From positions 310,001 to 374,000 of the forward strand of contig NZ_CP049910.1 in the NCBI RefSeq assembly GCF_011305995.1: a stretch of 64,000 bases of DNA. Direction: 5' to 3'. The first letter of the stretch is position 1, and each line of letters opens with the position of its first letter. The position numbers and the translations under genes are program-made. Shown piece after piece: positions 7,726-17,249 of this stretch. The DNA is from Diaphorobacter sp. HDW4A (GTDB lineage Bacteria; Pseudomonadota; Gammaproteobacteria; Burkholderiales; Burkholderiaceae_C). The notes under the pieces are model-generated. The model saw only the letters and a program-made list of their open reading frames with translations. It did not search any database and was not told where the DNA came from.

Positions 7726-9726
7726 TCAACGTGCCACGACCCTGCGGTAGAAGATGGTCGTCAGCGCGATGAAGTAGATCAGGCCCAGCCACGGCGCTGC
7801 GCCAAAGCCCTCGCCCACCAGCGCGAGTGGTGCATTCTGGCCGCTGAAGCCGATCACGGCGGCAATCGCCAATCCCATCAGACTCTCGCCCACGATGAGC
7901 CCCGATGCGAGCAGCAGACCGCGCTCTTCGGCTGAGGCGATCCATGCCGAGCCCTTGCGTTCGCCAACCTTCTTGAGCGCCTTTTGGATGCCGAAGCCGA
8001 GCAACGCGCCGATGGTCAGCGTCACGCCGATGGTGGGCGGCAGGTAGATGCCGAGACCAACGGCCAGCGGCGGCAGCGCGCCCCGGCCTGACTTGCGCAG
8101 CAGCCAGTCGAGCGCGATGACGACGAGGCCGAGCACCACACCGGTGCCGAGCATCGACCAGTCCAGCGAGCCGCTGAAGATGCCGGTCGAGATCTGCTTC
8201 ATCAGATTGGCCTGCGGGGCTTCGAGCGCGAGCTTGGGGTCCATGTCCGCGCGTGGCAGAGCGCCTGCGAAACCATAGGCGTTGTAGAGCAGGTCGAGCA
8301 CCGGCGGAATGACCAGCGCGCCGACGAGGCAGCCGATGATCAGCACCATCTGCTGACGCCACGGCGTCGCGCCGACGATGTAGCCGGTTTTCAGATCCTG
8401 CAGGTTGTCGTTGGAAATCGCGGCCATCGCGAGAATCACCGACACCATGAACAGCACGAGCACCACGCCCAGGTTGCCGCTGAGGCTCTCGTGAAACGAC
8501 GGGATCAGCATGCTCAGGGCCAGCAGCGTGAGCCCCATCAACACCGTGGCGATGATGCCGATCCCCGAGATGGGGCTGGCCGAGGAGCCGACGAGCCCGG
8601 CCATGTAGCCGCAGGCGGCGGCCACGAGAAAGCCGAAGATCGCGGCGAACACCACGCAGAGCGCGGCAAGGCCATAGCGCGATCCGGCCGACAGAGCAGT
8701 CATGTGCGCGCCGATGAAGTAGTTGACTACGAGGAACAGCACGGCGAGGGCGGCAAGGCCGATCATCAGCATCCAGCTGCGCGGCATGTCGACATCGGTC
8801 TCGTCACGTTGGCCTGAGCTTGCCGTTTGCGTGCGAGCCGGTTGGGCGCGGATGGCCGCGATGATGGGACCCGCGAGCGTGATCAGCGCCCAGAGCGCGG
8901 CGATGGCGATCACGCCTGCGCCGACGAACTTGGCTTTCTGCGACCACACCTGACCGGCCAATGCAACGATGGTCTGCCCATCGGCGGGCGTGATGCCCGC
9001 CGTGAGCCACGGCACGATCACAAACCAGCAGAGCACCACGCCGAGCAGCACGGCCATGCCGGCCGCCATTCCCATCAGATAGCCCGCAGCGAGCAGCGCC
9101 GGGGAGAATCCCGCCGCTACACGGAACACGGTGGAGCCCGCAGGAATCCAGAAATTCACCGCATCGCCAAGCAGTCGGAAGCCGCCGCTGAACAGCCCGA
9201 ACACCGCCGCCATGCCCGTGCCCCAGCCCAGCTCGCGCATCGCGCCCGAGCGCTGGGCGGCGTCAGCTGTCTCTGAGTGCCGCTGTGCGTCACCCACGCG
9301 CAGCACCTCGGCGGCCGCGACGCCTTCCGGGTAGGGCAGTGCGGACTGCACCACCATCACGCGCCGCAGCGGAATCGTGTAGAGCACGCCCAGCGTGCCA
9401 CCCGCAGCGCAGATCAGCGCGGTCTGCCAGAACGGAAAGCCGCTCCACAAGCCCATCATCACGAGCCCGGGAATCACGAAGATCACGGCCGAAAGCGTGC
9501 CTGCGGCCGAGGCCTGCGTCTGCACGAGGTTGTTTTCAAGGATGTTGGAATCCTTGAACTTGTAGAGCAGGGCCATGGAGATGACCGCCGCCGGAATCGC
9601 CGAGGCGAAGGTCAGTCCGACCTTGAGGCCCAGATAGACATTGGCGGCCGTGAAGGCGAGCGTGATGAGCGCGCCGAGCAGCACGCCGCGCAAAGTGAAT
9701 TCGCGCATGGGCACGGAAGATTGCAT
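7726..9726 (-). CDS. OPT-family oligopeptide transporter
   Basis: 666-residue, very hydrophobic polytopic inner-membrane protein of the OPT/YSL superfamily, which imports small peptides or metal chelates. The N-terminal FTLRGVLLGALITLAFTAANVYLG and GLTFASAIPAAVISMA, and the motif NNLVQTQASAAGTLSAVIFVIPGL, are characteristic of bacterial OPT proteins; many more membrane helices follow. ATG at 9726 has an AGGA ribosome site; the frame extends to 9780 without support. It is a single gene flanked by the dnaJ terminator and the ubiU promoter region. The substrate is not predictable. Confidence 0.9.
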   Translation of the reverse strand: MQSSVPMREFTLRGVLLGALITLAFTAANVYLGLKVGLTFASAIPAAVISMALLYKFKDSNILENNLVQTQASAAGTLSAVIFVIPGLVMMGLWSGFPFWQTALICAAGGTLGVLYTIPLRRVMVVQSALPYPEGVAAAEVLRVGDAQRHSETADAAQRSGAMRELGWGTGMAAVFGLFSGGFRLLGDAVNFWIPAGSTVFRVAAGFSPALLAAGYLMGMAAGMAVLLGVVLCWFVIVPWLTAGITPADGQTIVALAGQVWSQKAKFVGAGVIAIAALWALITLAGPIIAAIRAQPARTQTASSGQRDETDVDMPRSWMLMIGLAALAVLFLVVNYFIGAHMTALSAGSRYGLAALCVVFAAIFGFLVAAACGYMAGLVGSSASPISGIGIIATVLMGLTLLALSMLIPSFHESLSGNLGVVLVLFMVSVILAMAAISNDNLQDLKTGYIVGATPWRQQMVLIIGCLVGALVIPPVLDLLYNAYGFAGALPRADMDPKLALEAPQANLMKQISTGIFSGSLDWSMLGTGVVLGLVVIALDWLLRKSGRGALPPLAVGLGIYLPPTIGVTLTIGALLGFGIQKALKKVGERKGSAWIASAEERGLLLASGLIVGESLMGLAIAAVIGFSGQNAPLALVGEGFGAAPWLGLIYFIALTTIFYRRVVAR

Positions 9727-9815
9727 GATTTTTCCTGTTTTTATTCTCAAGAACCGGGAACTGCGGAAACCATACGGCAAGCCAGCGCGTGCGGGTGTCA
9801 GACAGCACCCTCATG

Positions 9816-9852
9816 AAAAAGGGCCATGCTCTGCATCAACAGAGCATGGCCC
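9816..9852 (-). terminator. Rho-independent terminator of dnaJ
   Basis: A perfect 13-bp stem gggccatgctctg (9821-9833) pairs with cagagcatggccc (9840-9852) over a 6-base loop. Read on the minus strand it is followed by TTTTT. It sits 24 bp beyond the dnaJ stop. Confidence 0.9.
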
Positions 9853-9876
9853 TCGGTACTGAGAATGGAGTCTAGA

Positions 9877-11019
9877 TCAGCTGAACAGGTTCTTCAGCTT
9901 GTCGGTCCACGTTTCGGTGGATGGCGAATGCTTGCTGCCGCCCTTTTTCAGCGACTCATCGAAGTCCTTGAGCAGCTTGCGCTGGAACTCGGTGAGCTTG
10001 ACCGGTGTTTCCACGATGATGTGGCAGTACAGGTCGCCGGGGTAGCTGGCGCGTACGCCCTTGACGCCCTTGCCGCGCAGGCGGAACTGCTTGCCGGCCT
10101 GAGTGCCTTCGGGGATGTCGATGGCGGCCTTGCCAGCCAGCGTCGGCACTTCGATTTCACCGCCGAGCGCTGCGGTCGCGAAGCTCACGGGCACCTCGCA
10201 GTGCAGATCGTCACCGTCGCGCTCGAAGATCTCGTGTTTCTTCACGCGGATCTCGATGTACAGGTCGCCCGGAGGGCCGCCGTTCGAGCCGGGCTCGCCG
10301 TTGCCGGTCGAGCGGATACGCATGCCGTCGTCGATGCCGGCGGGGATCTTCACTTCCAGCGTCTTCTGTGACTTGATCTTGCCCTGGCCGTGGCACGAGG
10401 TGCAGGGCTCGGGAATGATCTTGCCGGTGCCGCGACAGTGCGGGCACGCTTGCTGGACAGCGAAGAAACCTTGGCGCATCTGCACCACGCCAGAACCCTG
10501 GCAGGTGCCGCAGGTCTTGGGCTGGGTGCCGGGCTTGGCGCCGTTGCCGTGGCAGGTTTCGCACTCGTCCCACGAGGGGATGCGGATCTGCGCATCCTTG
10601 CCGTTGGCGGCTTCTTCGAGCGTGATCTCCATCGCGTACGACAGGTCGTTACCGCGATAGACCTGACGGCCGCCGCGACCACTGCGCGCACCACCAGCGC
10701 CGCCGCCGAACATGTCGCCGAAGATGTCGCCGAACGCTTCGGCAAAGCCGCCAAAGCCTTCTGCGCCGGGGCCTCCGCGCATGTTCGGGTCCACGCCGGC
10801 GTGGCCGTACTGGTCGTAAGCGGCACGTTTTTCGGAGACGCAGAGAATCTCGTAAGCCTCTTTGACTTCCTTGAACTTCTCTTCGGCTGCCTTGGCGGCA
10901 TCCCCCTGATTGCGGTCAGGGTGGTATTTCATCGCGAGCTTGCGATACGCCTTTTTGATTTCGTCGTCCGAGGCGTTCTTGGGAACACCGAGGACCTCGT
11001 AGTAATCTCGTTTGGACAT
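9877..11019 (-). CDS. dnaJ: Chaperone protein DnaJ
   Basis: 380-residue Hsp40 cochaperone that stimulates DnaK ATPase and delivers unfolded clients. J domain at about residues 4-70 with the HPD loop (KYHPDRNQG), a glycine/phenylalanine-rich stretch (about 75-125), four zinc-binding CxxCxGxG repeats ([32 protein letters not shown]) and the C-terminal substrate domain. ATG at 11019 ([11 protein letters not shown]) matches the family start. Downstream of dnaK in the same direction; the 90-bp gap contains a hairpin. Confidence 0.98.
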   Translation of the reverse strand: MSKRDYYEVLGVPKNASDDEIKKAYRKLAMKYHPDRNQGDAAKAAEEKFKEVKEAYEILCVSEKRAAYDQYGHAGVDPNMRGGPGAEGFGGFAEAFGDIFGDMFGGGAGGARSGRGGRQVYRGNDLSYAMEITLEEAANGKDAQIRIPSWDECETCHGNGAKPGTQPKTCGTCQGSGVVQMRQGFFAVQQACPHCRGTGKIIPEPCTSCHGQGKIKSQKTLEVKIPAGIDDGMRIRSTGNGEPGSNGGPPGDLYIEIRVKKHEIFERDGDDLHCEVPVSFATAALGGEIEVPTLAGKAAIDIPEGTQAGKQFRLRGKGVKGVRASYPGDLYCHIIVETPVKLTEFQRKLLKDFDESLKKGGSKHSPSTETWTDKLKNLFS

Positions 11020-11046
11020 TTCGTCAGCAGGTAGTTGGAACACAAA

Positions 11047-11082
11047 CGCCGCGCTGGCTCCTTGGGGGAACCGAGCGCGGCG
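11047..11082 (-). other. Hairpin between dnaK and dnaJ
   Basis: The arms cgccgcgct (11047-11055) and agcgcggcg (11074-11082) form a 9-bp GC-only-rich stem with an 18-base loop. On the minus strand it is followed only by TTTGTG, so it is at most a weak terminator. It may act as an attenuator or mRNA-stability element lowering DnaJ relative to DnaK. Confidence 0.5.
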
Positions 11083-11109
11083 GCTTGGTGGTCAGCGCGC
11101 TCTCGCGGC

Positions 11110-13056
11110 TTAACCCTTCTTGACTTCCTTGACCTCGGCGTCGACTACGTCGTCGTCCGCGGCCGCAGCACCGGCGGATGCACCACCAGCAGCGCCTGCT
11201 GCACCCGCAGCGCCAGCGGCACCGGCTGCAGCCGCTTGATCGGCGTACATCTTCTCGCCGAGCTTCTGGCTGGCTTCCATCAGGGCCGTGGTCTTGGCGT
11301 CGATCTCGGCCTTGTCTTCACCCTTGAGGGCTTCTTCCAAGGCCTTCACGGCGGCTTCGATGGTTTCCTTCTCGCCAGCGTCCAGCTTGTCGCCGTGCTC
11401 GGACAGGCTCTTGGTCACGGTGTGCACTGCGGCTTCACCCTGATTGCGGGCCTGGACCAGTTCCAGCTTCTTCTTGTCGTCGGCTGCGTTCAGCTCGGCA
11501 TCCTTCACCATCTTCTGGATTTCCTCTTCGGAGATGCCCGAGTTGGCCTTGATGGTGATCTTGTTTTCCTTGCCGGTGGCCTTGTCCTTGGCACCCACAT
11601 GCAGAATGCCGTTGGCGTCGATGTCGAAGCTCACCTCGATCTGTGGCGTGCCACGCGATGCCGGAGGAATGCCTTCCAGATTGAACTCGCCCAGTGCCTT
11701 GTTGGCGCTGGCGATTTCACGCTCGCCCTGGAACACCTTGATCGTCACGGCCGGCTGGTTGTCTTCAGCGGTCGAGAAGGTCTGCGCGAACTTGGTCGGG
11801 ATGGTCGTGTTCTTGGCGATCATCTTGGTCATCACGCCGCCCAGGGTTTCGATGCCCAGCGACAGAGGCGTCACGTCCAGCAGCAGCACGTCCTTGCGGT
11901 CGCCCGACAGCACTTGGCCCTGAATGGCGGCGCCCACGGCCACGGCTTCATCGGGGTTCACGTCCTTGCGTGGTTCCTTGCCGAAGAATTCCTTGACCTT
12001 GTCCTGCACCTTGGGCATGCGCGACATGCCGCCGACCAGAATCACGTCGTTGATGTCCGACACGCTGATGCCAGCGTCCTTGATCGCGGTGCGGCAAGGA
12101 GCGATGGTGCGCTCGATCAGGTCGTCGACCAGGCTTTCCAGCTTGGCGCGGGTCAGCTTGATGTTCAGGTGCTTCGGACCGGATGCGTCTGCCGTGATGT
12201 AGGGCAGGTTGATGTCGGTCTGAGCGGAGTTCGACAGCTCGATCTTCGCCTTTTCAGCAGCTTCCTTCAGGCGTTGCAGCGCGAGCACGTCCTTGGACAG
12301 GTCCACGCCCTGATCCTTCTTGAACTCGTCGATGATGTAGCCAATGATGCGCTGGTCGAAGTCCTCACCGCCGAGGAACGTGTCGCCGTTGGTCGACAGC
12401 ACTTCGAACTGCTTTTCGCCGTCCACGTCCGCGATTTCGATGATCGACACGTCGAACGTGCCGCCACCCAGGTCATACACGGCGATCTTGCGGTCGGCCT
12501 TGTCGTGCTTGTCGAGGCCAAAGGCCAGAGCAGCAGCCGTAGGCTCGTTGATGATGCGCTTGACTTCGAGGCCAGCGATGCGGCCCGCATCCTTGGTGGC
12601 CTGACGCTGTGCGTCGTTGAAGTAGGCAGGCACCGTGATCACGGCTTCGGTGACGGGCTCGCCGAGGAAGTCTTCGGCGGTCTTCTTCATCTTGCGCAGC
12701 ACTTCGGCGCTGATCTGAGGAGGAGCCAGCTTCTGGTCACGCACCTGCACCCATGCGTCGCCGTTGTCGGCCTTGATGATCTTGAAGGGCATCAGGTCGA
12801 TGTCCTTCTGCACTTCCTTCTCGTCGAACTTGCGGCCGATCAGGCGCTTGGCGGCGAAGATGGTGTTCTTGGGATTGGTCACGGCCTGACGCTTGGCCGA
12901 TGCGCCGACGAGGATCTCGCCGTCTTCCTGATAGGCAACGATGGAAGGCGTCGTGCGGGCGCCTTCGCTGTTCTCGATCACGCGAGTGGTGTTGCCTTCC
13001 ATGATGGCAACGCAGCTGTTCGTGGTGCCGAGGTCAATGCCGATGATTCTTCCCAT
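11110..13056 (-). CDS. dnaK: Chaperone protein DnaK (Hsp70)
   Basis: 648-residue Hsp70 chaperone. ATPase domain to about residue 385 with [13 protein letters not shown], the phosphate-2 motif [12 protein letters not shown] and [10 protein letters not shown]; linker [16 protein letters not shown]; substrate-binding domain; then an alanine/glycine-rich segment (about residues 610-635) and an acidic tail. The start has a GGAGA ribosome site. Order grpE-dnaK-dnaJ on the minus strand is the classical heat-shock group. Confidence 0.99.
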   Translation of the reverse strand: MGRIIGIDLGTTNSCVAIMEGNTTRVIENSEGARTTPSIVAYQEDGEILVGASAKRQAVTNPKNTIFAAKRLIGRKFDEKEVQKDIDLMPFKIIKADNGDAWVQVRDQKLAPPQISAEVLRKMKKTAEDFLGEPVTEAVITVPAYFNDAQRQATKDAGRIAGLEVKRIINEPTAAALAFGLDKHDKADRKIAVYDLGGGTFDVSIIEIADVDGEKQFEVLSTNGDTFLGGEDFDQRIIGYIIDEFKKDQGVDLSKDVLALQRLKEAAEKAKIELSNSAQTDINLPYITADASGPKHLNIKLTRAKLESLVDDLIERTIAPCRTAIKDAGISVSDINDVILVGGMSRMPKVQDKVKEFFGKEPRKDVNPDEAVAVGAAIQGQVLSGDRKDVLLLDVTPLSLGIETLGGVMTKMIAKNTTIPTKFAQTFSTAEDNQPAVTIKVFQGEREIASANKALGEFNLEGIPPASRGTPQIEVSFDIDANGILHVGAKDKATGKENKITIKANSGISEEEIQKMVKDAELNAADDKKKLELVQARNQGEAAVHTVTKSLSEHGDKLDAGEKETIEAAVKALEEALKGEDKAEIDAKTTALMEASQKLGEKMYADQAAAAGAAGAAGAAGAAGGASAGAAAADDDVVDAEVKEVKKG

Positions 13057-13109
13057 GTTGATTTCTCCGTATTTTGAAAAGTTGGTGTGTTTGGCTTGGA
13101 TGACCAGTT

Positions 13110-13137
13110 ACTTGTGGATAAGTTGAAAACCTTCAAG
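13110..13137 (-). promoter_or_regulatory. Possible sigma-32 promoter before dnaK
   Basis: On the minus strand CTTGAAG (13137-13131) is followed after 13 bp by CCACAAGT (13117-13110), resembling the heat-shock consensus CTTGAAA / CCCCATNT. It would give dnaK its own start besides readthrough from grpE. The -10 match is partial. Confidence 0.3.
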
Positions 13138-13186
13138 TCACTGGGTGCAAATATTTTTGCGATGCTCCAGGTTTGATAGCAATTGC

Positions 13187-13747
13187 TTACTTGGGTGCGG
13201 CGACCGTCACAAGGGCGGGGCGCAGCACGCGATCAGCGATCAGATAGCCCTTTTGCAGCACGCTCACCACGGTGTTGGCTTCCTGATCGGCAGGCACCAT
13301 GCTGATGCCTTGATGCTGGTGTGGATCGAACTTGGTTCCGGCGGCCGGGTTGATCGCGACCACCTTATTGCGCTCCAGCGCCGAAGTGAGCTGGCGCAGC
13401 GTGGCGTCGGAGCCTTCGCGCAGTTGCTCTACTGTGGCGTTCTGGATTGCCAGAGCGGCATCCAGGCTGTCCGCCACGGGTAGCAGGCTTTCGGCAAAGC
13501 TCTCGATGCCGAACTTGCGGGCCTTGGAAACCTCTTCGTCGGCCCGGCGGCGCATATTTTCGGCGTCCGCCTTGGCGCGCAGATATTGGTCGGCCAGATC
13601 GGCGCTCTTGGCCTTGAGCTCGGCCAGTTCCGCCTTGAGCGTGCTCAGCTCGTCTTCCGCCTGAGCCGCCTGCGCCGCTTCGATCTCCTCGGGAGGCATG
13701 GTCGGATCGACAGGTTCAGTGGAGGGGTTGTACTTTTGTTCGGACAT
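13187..13747 (-). CDS. grpE: Nucleotide exchange factor GrpE
   Basis: 186-residue partner that releases ADP from DnaK. An acidic disordered N-terminus (to about residue 30) leads into the long dimerising coiled coil (about 32-95, [15 protein letters not shown] ... [14 protein letters not shown]), then the beta-wing domain with the conserved [14 protein letters not shown] segment and [17 protein letters not shown]. First gene of the chaperone group; two heat-shock-like promoters lie upstream. Confidence 0.98.
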   Translation of the reverse strand: MSEQKYNPSTEPVDPTMPPEEIEAAQAAQAEDELSTLKAELAELKAKSADLADQYLRAKADAENMRRRADEEVSKARKFGIESFAESLLPVADSLDAALAIQNATVEQLREGSDATLRQLTSALERNKVVAINPAAGTKFDPHQHQGISMVPADQEANTVVSVLQKGYLIADRVLRPALVTVAAPK

Positions 13748-13782
13748 GTCGTTGTATTGTGAAATGAATGACAGTCCCCGGG

Positions 13783-13810
13783 AGTTGGGGGCGAACCCCG
13801 TATTTTCAAT
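13783..13810 (-). promoter_or_regulatory. Second (proximal) sigma-32-like promoter of grpE
   Basis: Minus-strand ATTGAAA (13810-13804) and CCCCAACT (13790-13783) are 13 bp apart, close to the heat-shock consensus with CCCCA intact. It is 36 bp upstream of the grpE start. Confidence 0.45.
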
Positions 13811-13830
13811 GGGGTTGATGGCCTGAAGGA

Positions 13831-13860
13831 AAGAGGGGTCCCTGATAACCCGGTTTCAAG
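13831..13860 (-). promoter_or_regulatory. Distal sigma-32-like promoter of grpE
   Basis: Minus strand carries a perfect -35 CTTGAAA (13860-13854), a 15-bp spacer and CCCCTCTT (13838-13831). A transcription start near 13825 would give a leader of roughly 75 bases before the grpE ATG at 13747. Confidence 0.6.
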
Positions 13861-13971
13861 GTGGGGCTGGACAGGAATCCAATTCGATACTAGAATGCTG
13901 AGTTCCCTTGCCACACCGCTTTGACTAGACGCGGCGGGTGGTTGCAACAAAGCAATCCATAAGGAGTTTGC

Positions 13972-14349
13972 ATGCGTCACTACGAAATCATTCTGTTGAT
14001 CCACCCGGATCAAAGCGAGCAGGTTCCCGCAATGCTCGAGCGCTACAAGAGCATGATCACCCAAGGCGGTGGTCAAGTTCATCGCGTGGAAGACTGGGGC
14101 CGCCGTCAACTGGCATACCTGATCAACAAGCTGGCTAAGGCGCACTACCTGTGCCTGAACATCGAAGCCGATCAGGCTGTGATGGCTGAACTGGAACACG
14201 CGTTCAAGTTCAACGACGCCGTTCTGCGTCACCTGACTGTTCAAAAGAAGAAGGCCGACACTGGCGCTTCTTCGATGATGAAGACTGTGGAACGCGAAGA
14301 AGCACGCAAGGCCAGCCAGGCCGAAGCCGCTGTTTCCAACGAGCGTTAA
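13972..14349 (+). CDS. rpsF: 30S ribosomal protein S6
   Basis: 125-residue S6 protein of the small subunit platform, which pairs with S18. The start [19 protein letters not shown] and the conserved [12 protein letters not shown] segment identify it; the C-terminal tail is charged and variable. A strong AAGGAG ribosome site precedes the ATG. It heads the plus-strand operon rpsF-priB-rpsR-rplI and diverges from grpE. Confidence 0.98.
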   Translation: MRHYEIILLIHPDQSEQVPAMLERYKSMITQGGGQVHRVEDWGRRQLAYLINKLAKAHYLCLNIEADQAVMAELEHAFKFNDAVLRHLTVQKKKADTGASSMMKTVEREEARKASQAEAAVSNER

Positions 14350-14382
14350 TCAACCACAACGTTCATCCGACAGCCAGGAGGA

Positions 14383-14673
14383 GTGAAAAACCAGATTGTC
14401 TTGACGGCCTGCATCGCAGAGGTTCAATCCCTGCGCTACACGCCCGCCGGATTGCCCGCCCTTGACCTGCGACTCGAGCATGAGTCACAACAAAAGGAAG
14501 CCGGAGTCCAGCGTGATGTCAAGACAGCCATCAAGGCGGTGGCGTTCGGTGCGCTCGCAGAGCGACTCGCACGCCAAGCGTTGGGAAGTAGCTGGGAATT
14601 CAGCGGCTTTCTCGCTTCACCGCGCAATGGCAAAGGTGTGGTTTTTCACATCCAGGATATTCAACAGAATTAA
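14383..14673 (+). CDS. priB: Primosomal replication protein N (PriB)
   Basis: 96-residue single-domain OB-fold protein that binds single-stranded DNA and helps PriA restart stalled forks. It starts with GTG behind an ideal AGGAGG site. Recognisable segments are NQIVLTACIAE, LPALDLRLEHES and the C-terminal GVVFHIQDIQ. Position between rpsF and rpsR is the standard location of priB. Confidence 0.95.
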   Translation: MKNQIVLTACIAEVQSLRYTPAGLPALDLRLEHESQQKEAGVQRDVKTAIKAVAFGALAERLARQALGSSWEFSGFLASPRNGKGVVFHIQDIQQN

Positions 14674-14691
14674 TTTTCAAGAGGCTCACAA

Positions 14692-14973
14692 ATGGCCACG
14701 TTCAAGAAATTCAACAAGGACAAGCGTCCTAAGCGCAACACCCAGTCGCTGCTGTTCAAGCGCAAGCGCTTCTGCCGCTTCACAGTTGCTCACGTCGAAG
14801 AAATCGACTACAAGGATGTCGACACCCTGCGTGACTTCATCGCTGAAAACGGCAAGATCATTCCTGCACGTCTGACCGGCACCCGTGCCATTTATCAGCG
14901 TCAGCTCAACACAGCCATCAAGCGCGCTCGCTTCCTGGCCATGTTGCCTTACACCGACCAGCACAAGATCTAA
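14692..14973 (+). CDS. rpsR: 30S ribosomal protein S18
   Basis: 93-residue basic S18 protein, which binds 16S rRNA with S6. The core [19 protein letters not shown] and [29 protein letters not shown] are diagnostic. It lies 18 bp after priB and 11 bp before rplI. Confidence 0.98.
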   Translation: MATFKKFNKDKRPKRNTQSLLFKRKRFCRFTVAHVEEIDYKDVDTLRDFIAENGKIIPARLTGTRAIYQRQLNTAIKRARFLAMLPYTDQHKI

Positions 14974-14984
14974 GGAGCACGACT

Positions 14985-15437
14985 ATGCAAATCATTCTGC
15001 TCGAAAAGGTTGTGAACCTGGGTAGCCTCGGCGAAATCGTCAAGGTCAAGGACGGCTACGCTCGCAACTTCCTGATCCCTACGGGTCAGGCACGCCGCGC
15101 TACTGCTGCGAACAAGGCTGAGTTCGAAGCCAAGCGCGTCGAACTGGAAAAGGCTGCTGCTGAGAAGCTGGCTACCGCTCAAGCTGCTGGCGAAAAGCTG
15201 GCTGGTCAAAACGTGAAGCTGACACAGAAGTCCGGCGTTGACGGTCGTCTGTTCGGTTCCGTGACCAACCACGACATCGCTGAAGAACTGGGCCGCATGG
15301 GCTTTGCAGTTTCCAAGGCGCAAGTGCGTATGCCTAACGGTCCTATCAAGACCGTGAGCGACAGCACCGTGAGCGTTGCACTGCACACCGATGTGGTTGT
15401 GGAAGTCAATGTGTCCGTCTACGGCGAACACGCTTAA
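14985..15437 (+). CDS. rplI: 50S ribosomal protein L9
   Basis: 150-residue L9. N-terminal rRNA-binding domain with [36 protein letters not shown] sequence, an alanine/lysine-rich connecting helix (about residues 45-75) and a C-terminal domain ending in [12 protein letters not shown]. An AAGGAG ribosome site precedes the start. Last gene of the operon, followed by a terminator. Confidence 0.98.
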   Translation: MQIILLEKVVNLGSLGEIVKVKDGYARNFLIPTGQARRATAANKAEFEAKRVELEKAAAEKLATAQAAGEKLAGQNVKLTQKSGVDGRLFGSVTNHDIAEELGRMGFAVSKAQVRMPNGPIKTVSDSTVSVALHTDVVVEVNVSVYGEHA

Positions 15438-15460
15438 TTCGATTCTTTGAATTGAGTTTG

Positions 15461-15490
15461 AAGGCCGCCCCTTGGGGCGGCTTTTGTTTT
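15461..15490 (+). terminator. Rho-independent terminator of rpsF-rplI operon
   Basis: Stem gccgcccc / ggggcggc (15464-15471 with 15474-15481) is followed by ttttgtttt. It lies 27 bp after the rplI stop. Confidence 0.88.
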
Positions 15491-15548
15491 TCTGGTTTTG
15501 GTTTGTTTGTACGAAGCCTTTGGCTTCGGTGGCTGGTCGTTTTGGGGT

Positions 15549-15640
15549 GCCAATACAGCCCCTCATGCGTGGTTGCGAAGCCTTGCCGTATGAACATACT
15601 GTCTGCGGCTTCGACGCCTGACTTGAGGGGCTGTCTTGGC
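15549..15640. repeat. 92-bp nested palindrome in the rplI-dnaB gap
   Basis: The 351-bp gap 15438-15788 holds no credible gene. Within it, gccaatacagcccctca (15549-15565) pairs with the complement of tgaggggctgtcttggc (15624-15640), 16 of 17 positions. Inside these arms a second pair (gcgaagcc / ggcttcg) and a central gtatg-aa-catac pair follow with similar spacing on both sides, so the whole 92 bp can fold as one long imperfect hairpin. A separate small palindrome gaagcc-ttt-ggcttc lies just upstream near 15515-15527. It could be a dispersed palindromic repeat, a MITE-like unit or a structured RNA; copy number is unknown. Confidence 0.6.
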
Positions 15641-15788
15641 ATTGTGGTGCTTTTGTCCTGAGGCCCGTTGTGCTTCGCGGGCCCGCTGCTTGGGGAATGC
15701 CAGGTTGTGTGCTCATGAATTCCCGCGTGACAGGTTTGGCCTGAACCACTAGCATCGCCTGTTCGATTTCTGAAAGTGTTGTGATCCG

Positions 15789-17204
15789 ATGTCTGCCGAC
15801 GTGCCTGATTTTCCCGTCAACGACCCTGCGCTCTCCGTGGATCGCGAGGTGGCCAAGTTGCGCATTCCTCCGCATTCGGTGGAGGCCGAGTCGAGTGTGC
15901 TGGGCGGGTTGCTGCTGGACAACAACGCCTGGGATCGCGTGGGCGATCTGCTGGTGGATGGGGATTTCTACCGCAACGAGCACCGGCTGATCTTTTCGGC
16001 GATTGCCACGCTGGTCAATGGCAGCAAGCCGGCCGACGTGATCACGGTGTATGAGCAGTTGCAGAGCCTCGGCAAGTCCGAGGAAATCGGCGGGCTGTTG
16101 TATCTGAACACGCTCGCGCAGTATGTGCCGAGCGCGAGCAACATCCGGCGCTATGCGGAGATTGTGCGCGAGCGTTCGATTTTGCGCAAGCTGGTGACGG
16201 CGAGCGACGAGATTTCGACCAACGCCTTCAACCCGCTGGGCAAGCCGGTCAAGAACATTCTGGAAGAGGCCGAGCAGAAGATCTTTGCGATTGGCGAAGA
16301 AGGCTCGAAGATGAAGCAGGGTTTCCAGTCGCTGGGAACACTGGTGGTCGATCTGCTTGACGACATTCAGGAAAAGGCCGACAACCCAATGGATGTGACC
16401 GGCATCCCCACCGGGTTTGCCGATCTTGACCGCATGACCAGCGGCCTGCAGGCGGGCGACATGATCGTGCTCGCGGCGCGTCCCTCGATGGGCAAGACCT
16501 CGTTCGCGGTGAACATTGCCGAGCACGTGGCGCTCAACGAGGGGCTGCCTGTCGCCATCTTCTCGATGGAAATGGGGGCGGCCCAGCTGGCGGTGCGTAT
16601 CGTCGGCTCCATCGGCCGGGTGAACCAAGGCAATCTGCGCACCGGAAAGCTGACCGACGAGGAATGGCCGCGCCTGACGGAAGCCATCGAACGTCTGCGC
16701 ACCGTGTCATTGCACATCGACGAAACGCCAGGCCTGACGCCCATTGAGCTGCGTGCGAATGCGCGGCGTCTTGCGCGTCAGTGCGGCAAGTTGGGTCTGA
16801 TCGTGGTCGACTACCTGCAGCTGATGAGCGGCTCGGGCTCGGCAAGTGCTGACAACCGAGCCACCGAACTCGGTGAAATCTCCCGGGGTTTGAAGATGCT
16901 GGCCAAGGAGTTGCAGTGCCCGGTGATTGCGCTGTCGCAGCTCAATCGATCGGTGGAGCAGCGCACCGACAAGCGCCCCATGATGTCCGATCTGCGCGAG
17001 TCGGGCGCCATCGAGCAGGATGCGGACATCATCATGTTCATCTACCGCGACGACTACTACAACAAGGATTCGAAAGAACCGAATGTGGCTGAGGTCATCA
17101 TCGGCAAGCAGCGTAACGGCCCGACCGGCTCAGTGAAGCTGTTCTTCCAGAAGAACCAGACGCGCTTCGAGAATCTGGCGATGGGATCAGGCGACGAGTA
17201 TTGA
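15789..17204 (+). CDS. dnaB: Replicative DNA helicase DnaB
   Basis: 471-residue hexameric fork helicase. N-terminal domain (about residues 25-130: PHSVEAESSVLGGLLLDN, DFYRNEHRLIF), linker, then RecA-like motor with Walker A ARPSMGKTSFAVN (about residue 230), Walker B LIVVDYLQLM (about 340), ALSQLNRSVE and SDLRESGAIEQDAD. No intein is present. ATG at 15789. It follows the ribosomal operon, a common arrangement. Confidence 0.98.
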   Translation: MSADVPDFPVNDPALSVDREVAKLRIPPHSVEAESSVLGGLLLDNNAWDRVGDLLVDGDFYRNEHRLIFSAIATLVNGSKPADVITVYEQLQSLGKSEEIGGLLYLNTLAQYVPSASNIRRYAEIVRERSILRKLVTASDEISTNAFNPLGKPVKNILEEAEQKIFAIGEEGSKMKQGFQSLGTLVVDLLDDIQEKADNPMDVTGIPTGFADLDRMTSGLQAGDMIVLAARPSMGKTSFAVNIAEHVALNEGLPVAIFSMEMGAAQLAVRIVGSIGRVNQGNLRTGKLTDEEWPRLTEAIERLRTVSLHIDETPGLTPIELRANARRLARQCGKLGLIVVDYLQLMSGSGSASADNRATELGEISRGLKMLAKELQCPVIALSQLNRSVEQRTDKRPMMSDLRESGAIEQDADIIMFIYRDDYYNKDSKEPNVAEVIIGKQRNGPTGSVKLFFQKNQTRFENLAMGSGDEY

Positions 17205-17249
17205 GTCGCGTCCATTTGAGTTTGCGAAATGGCAGGGGAACATGCTTGC

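Noticed and set aside
11035..13077. 680-codon plus-strand frame over dnaK
   Set aside because: Shadow of the GC-rich third positions of dnaK; no family features.
15452..15661. 69-codon plus-strand frame in the rplI-dnaB gap
   Set aside because: It begins in the terminator and runs through the palindrome; not protein-like.
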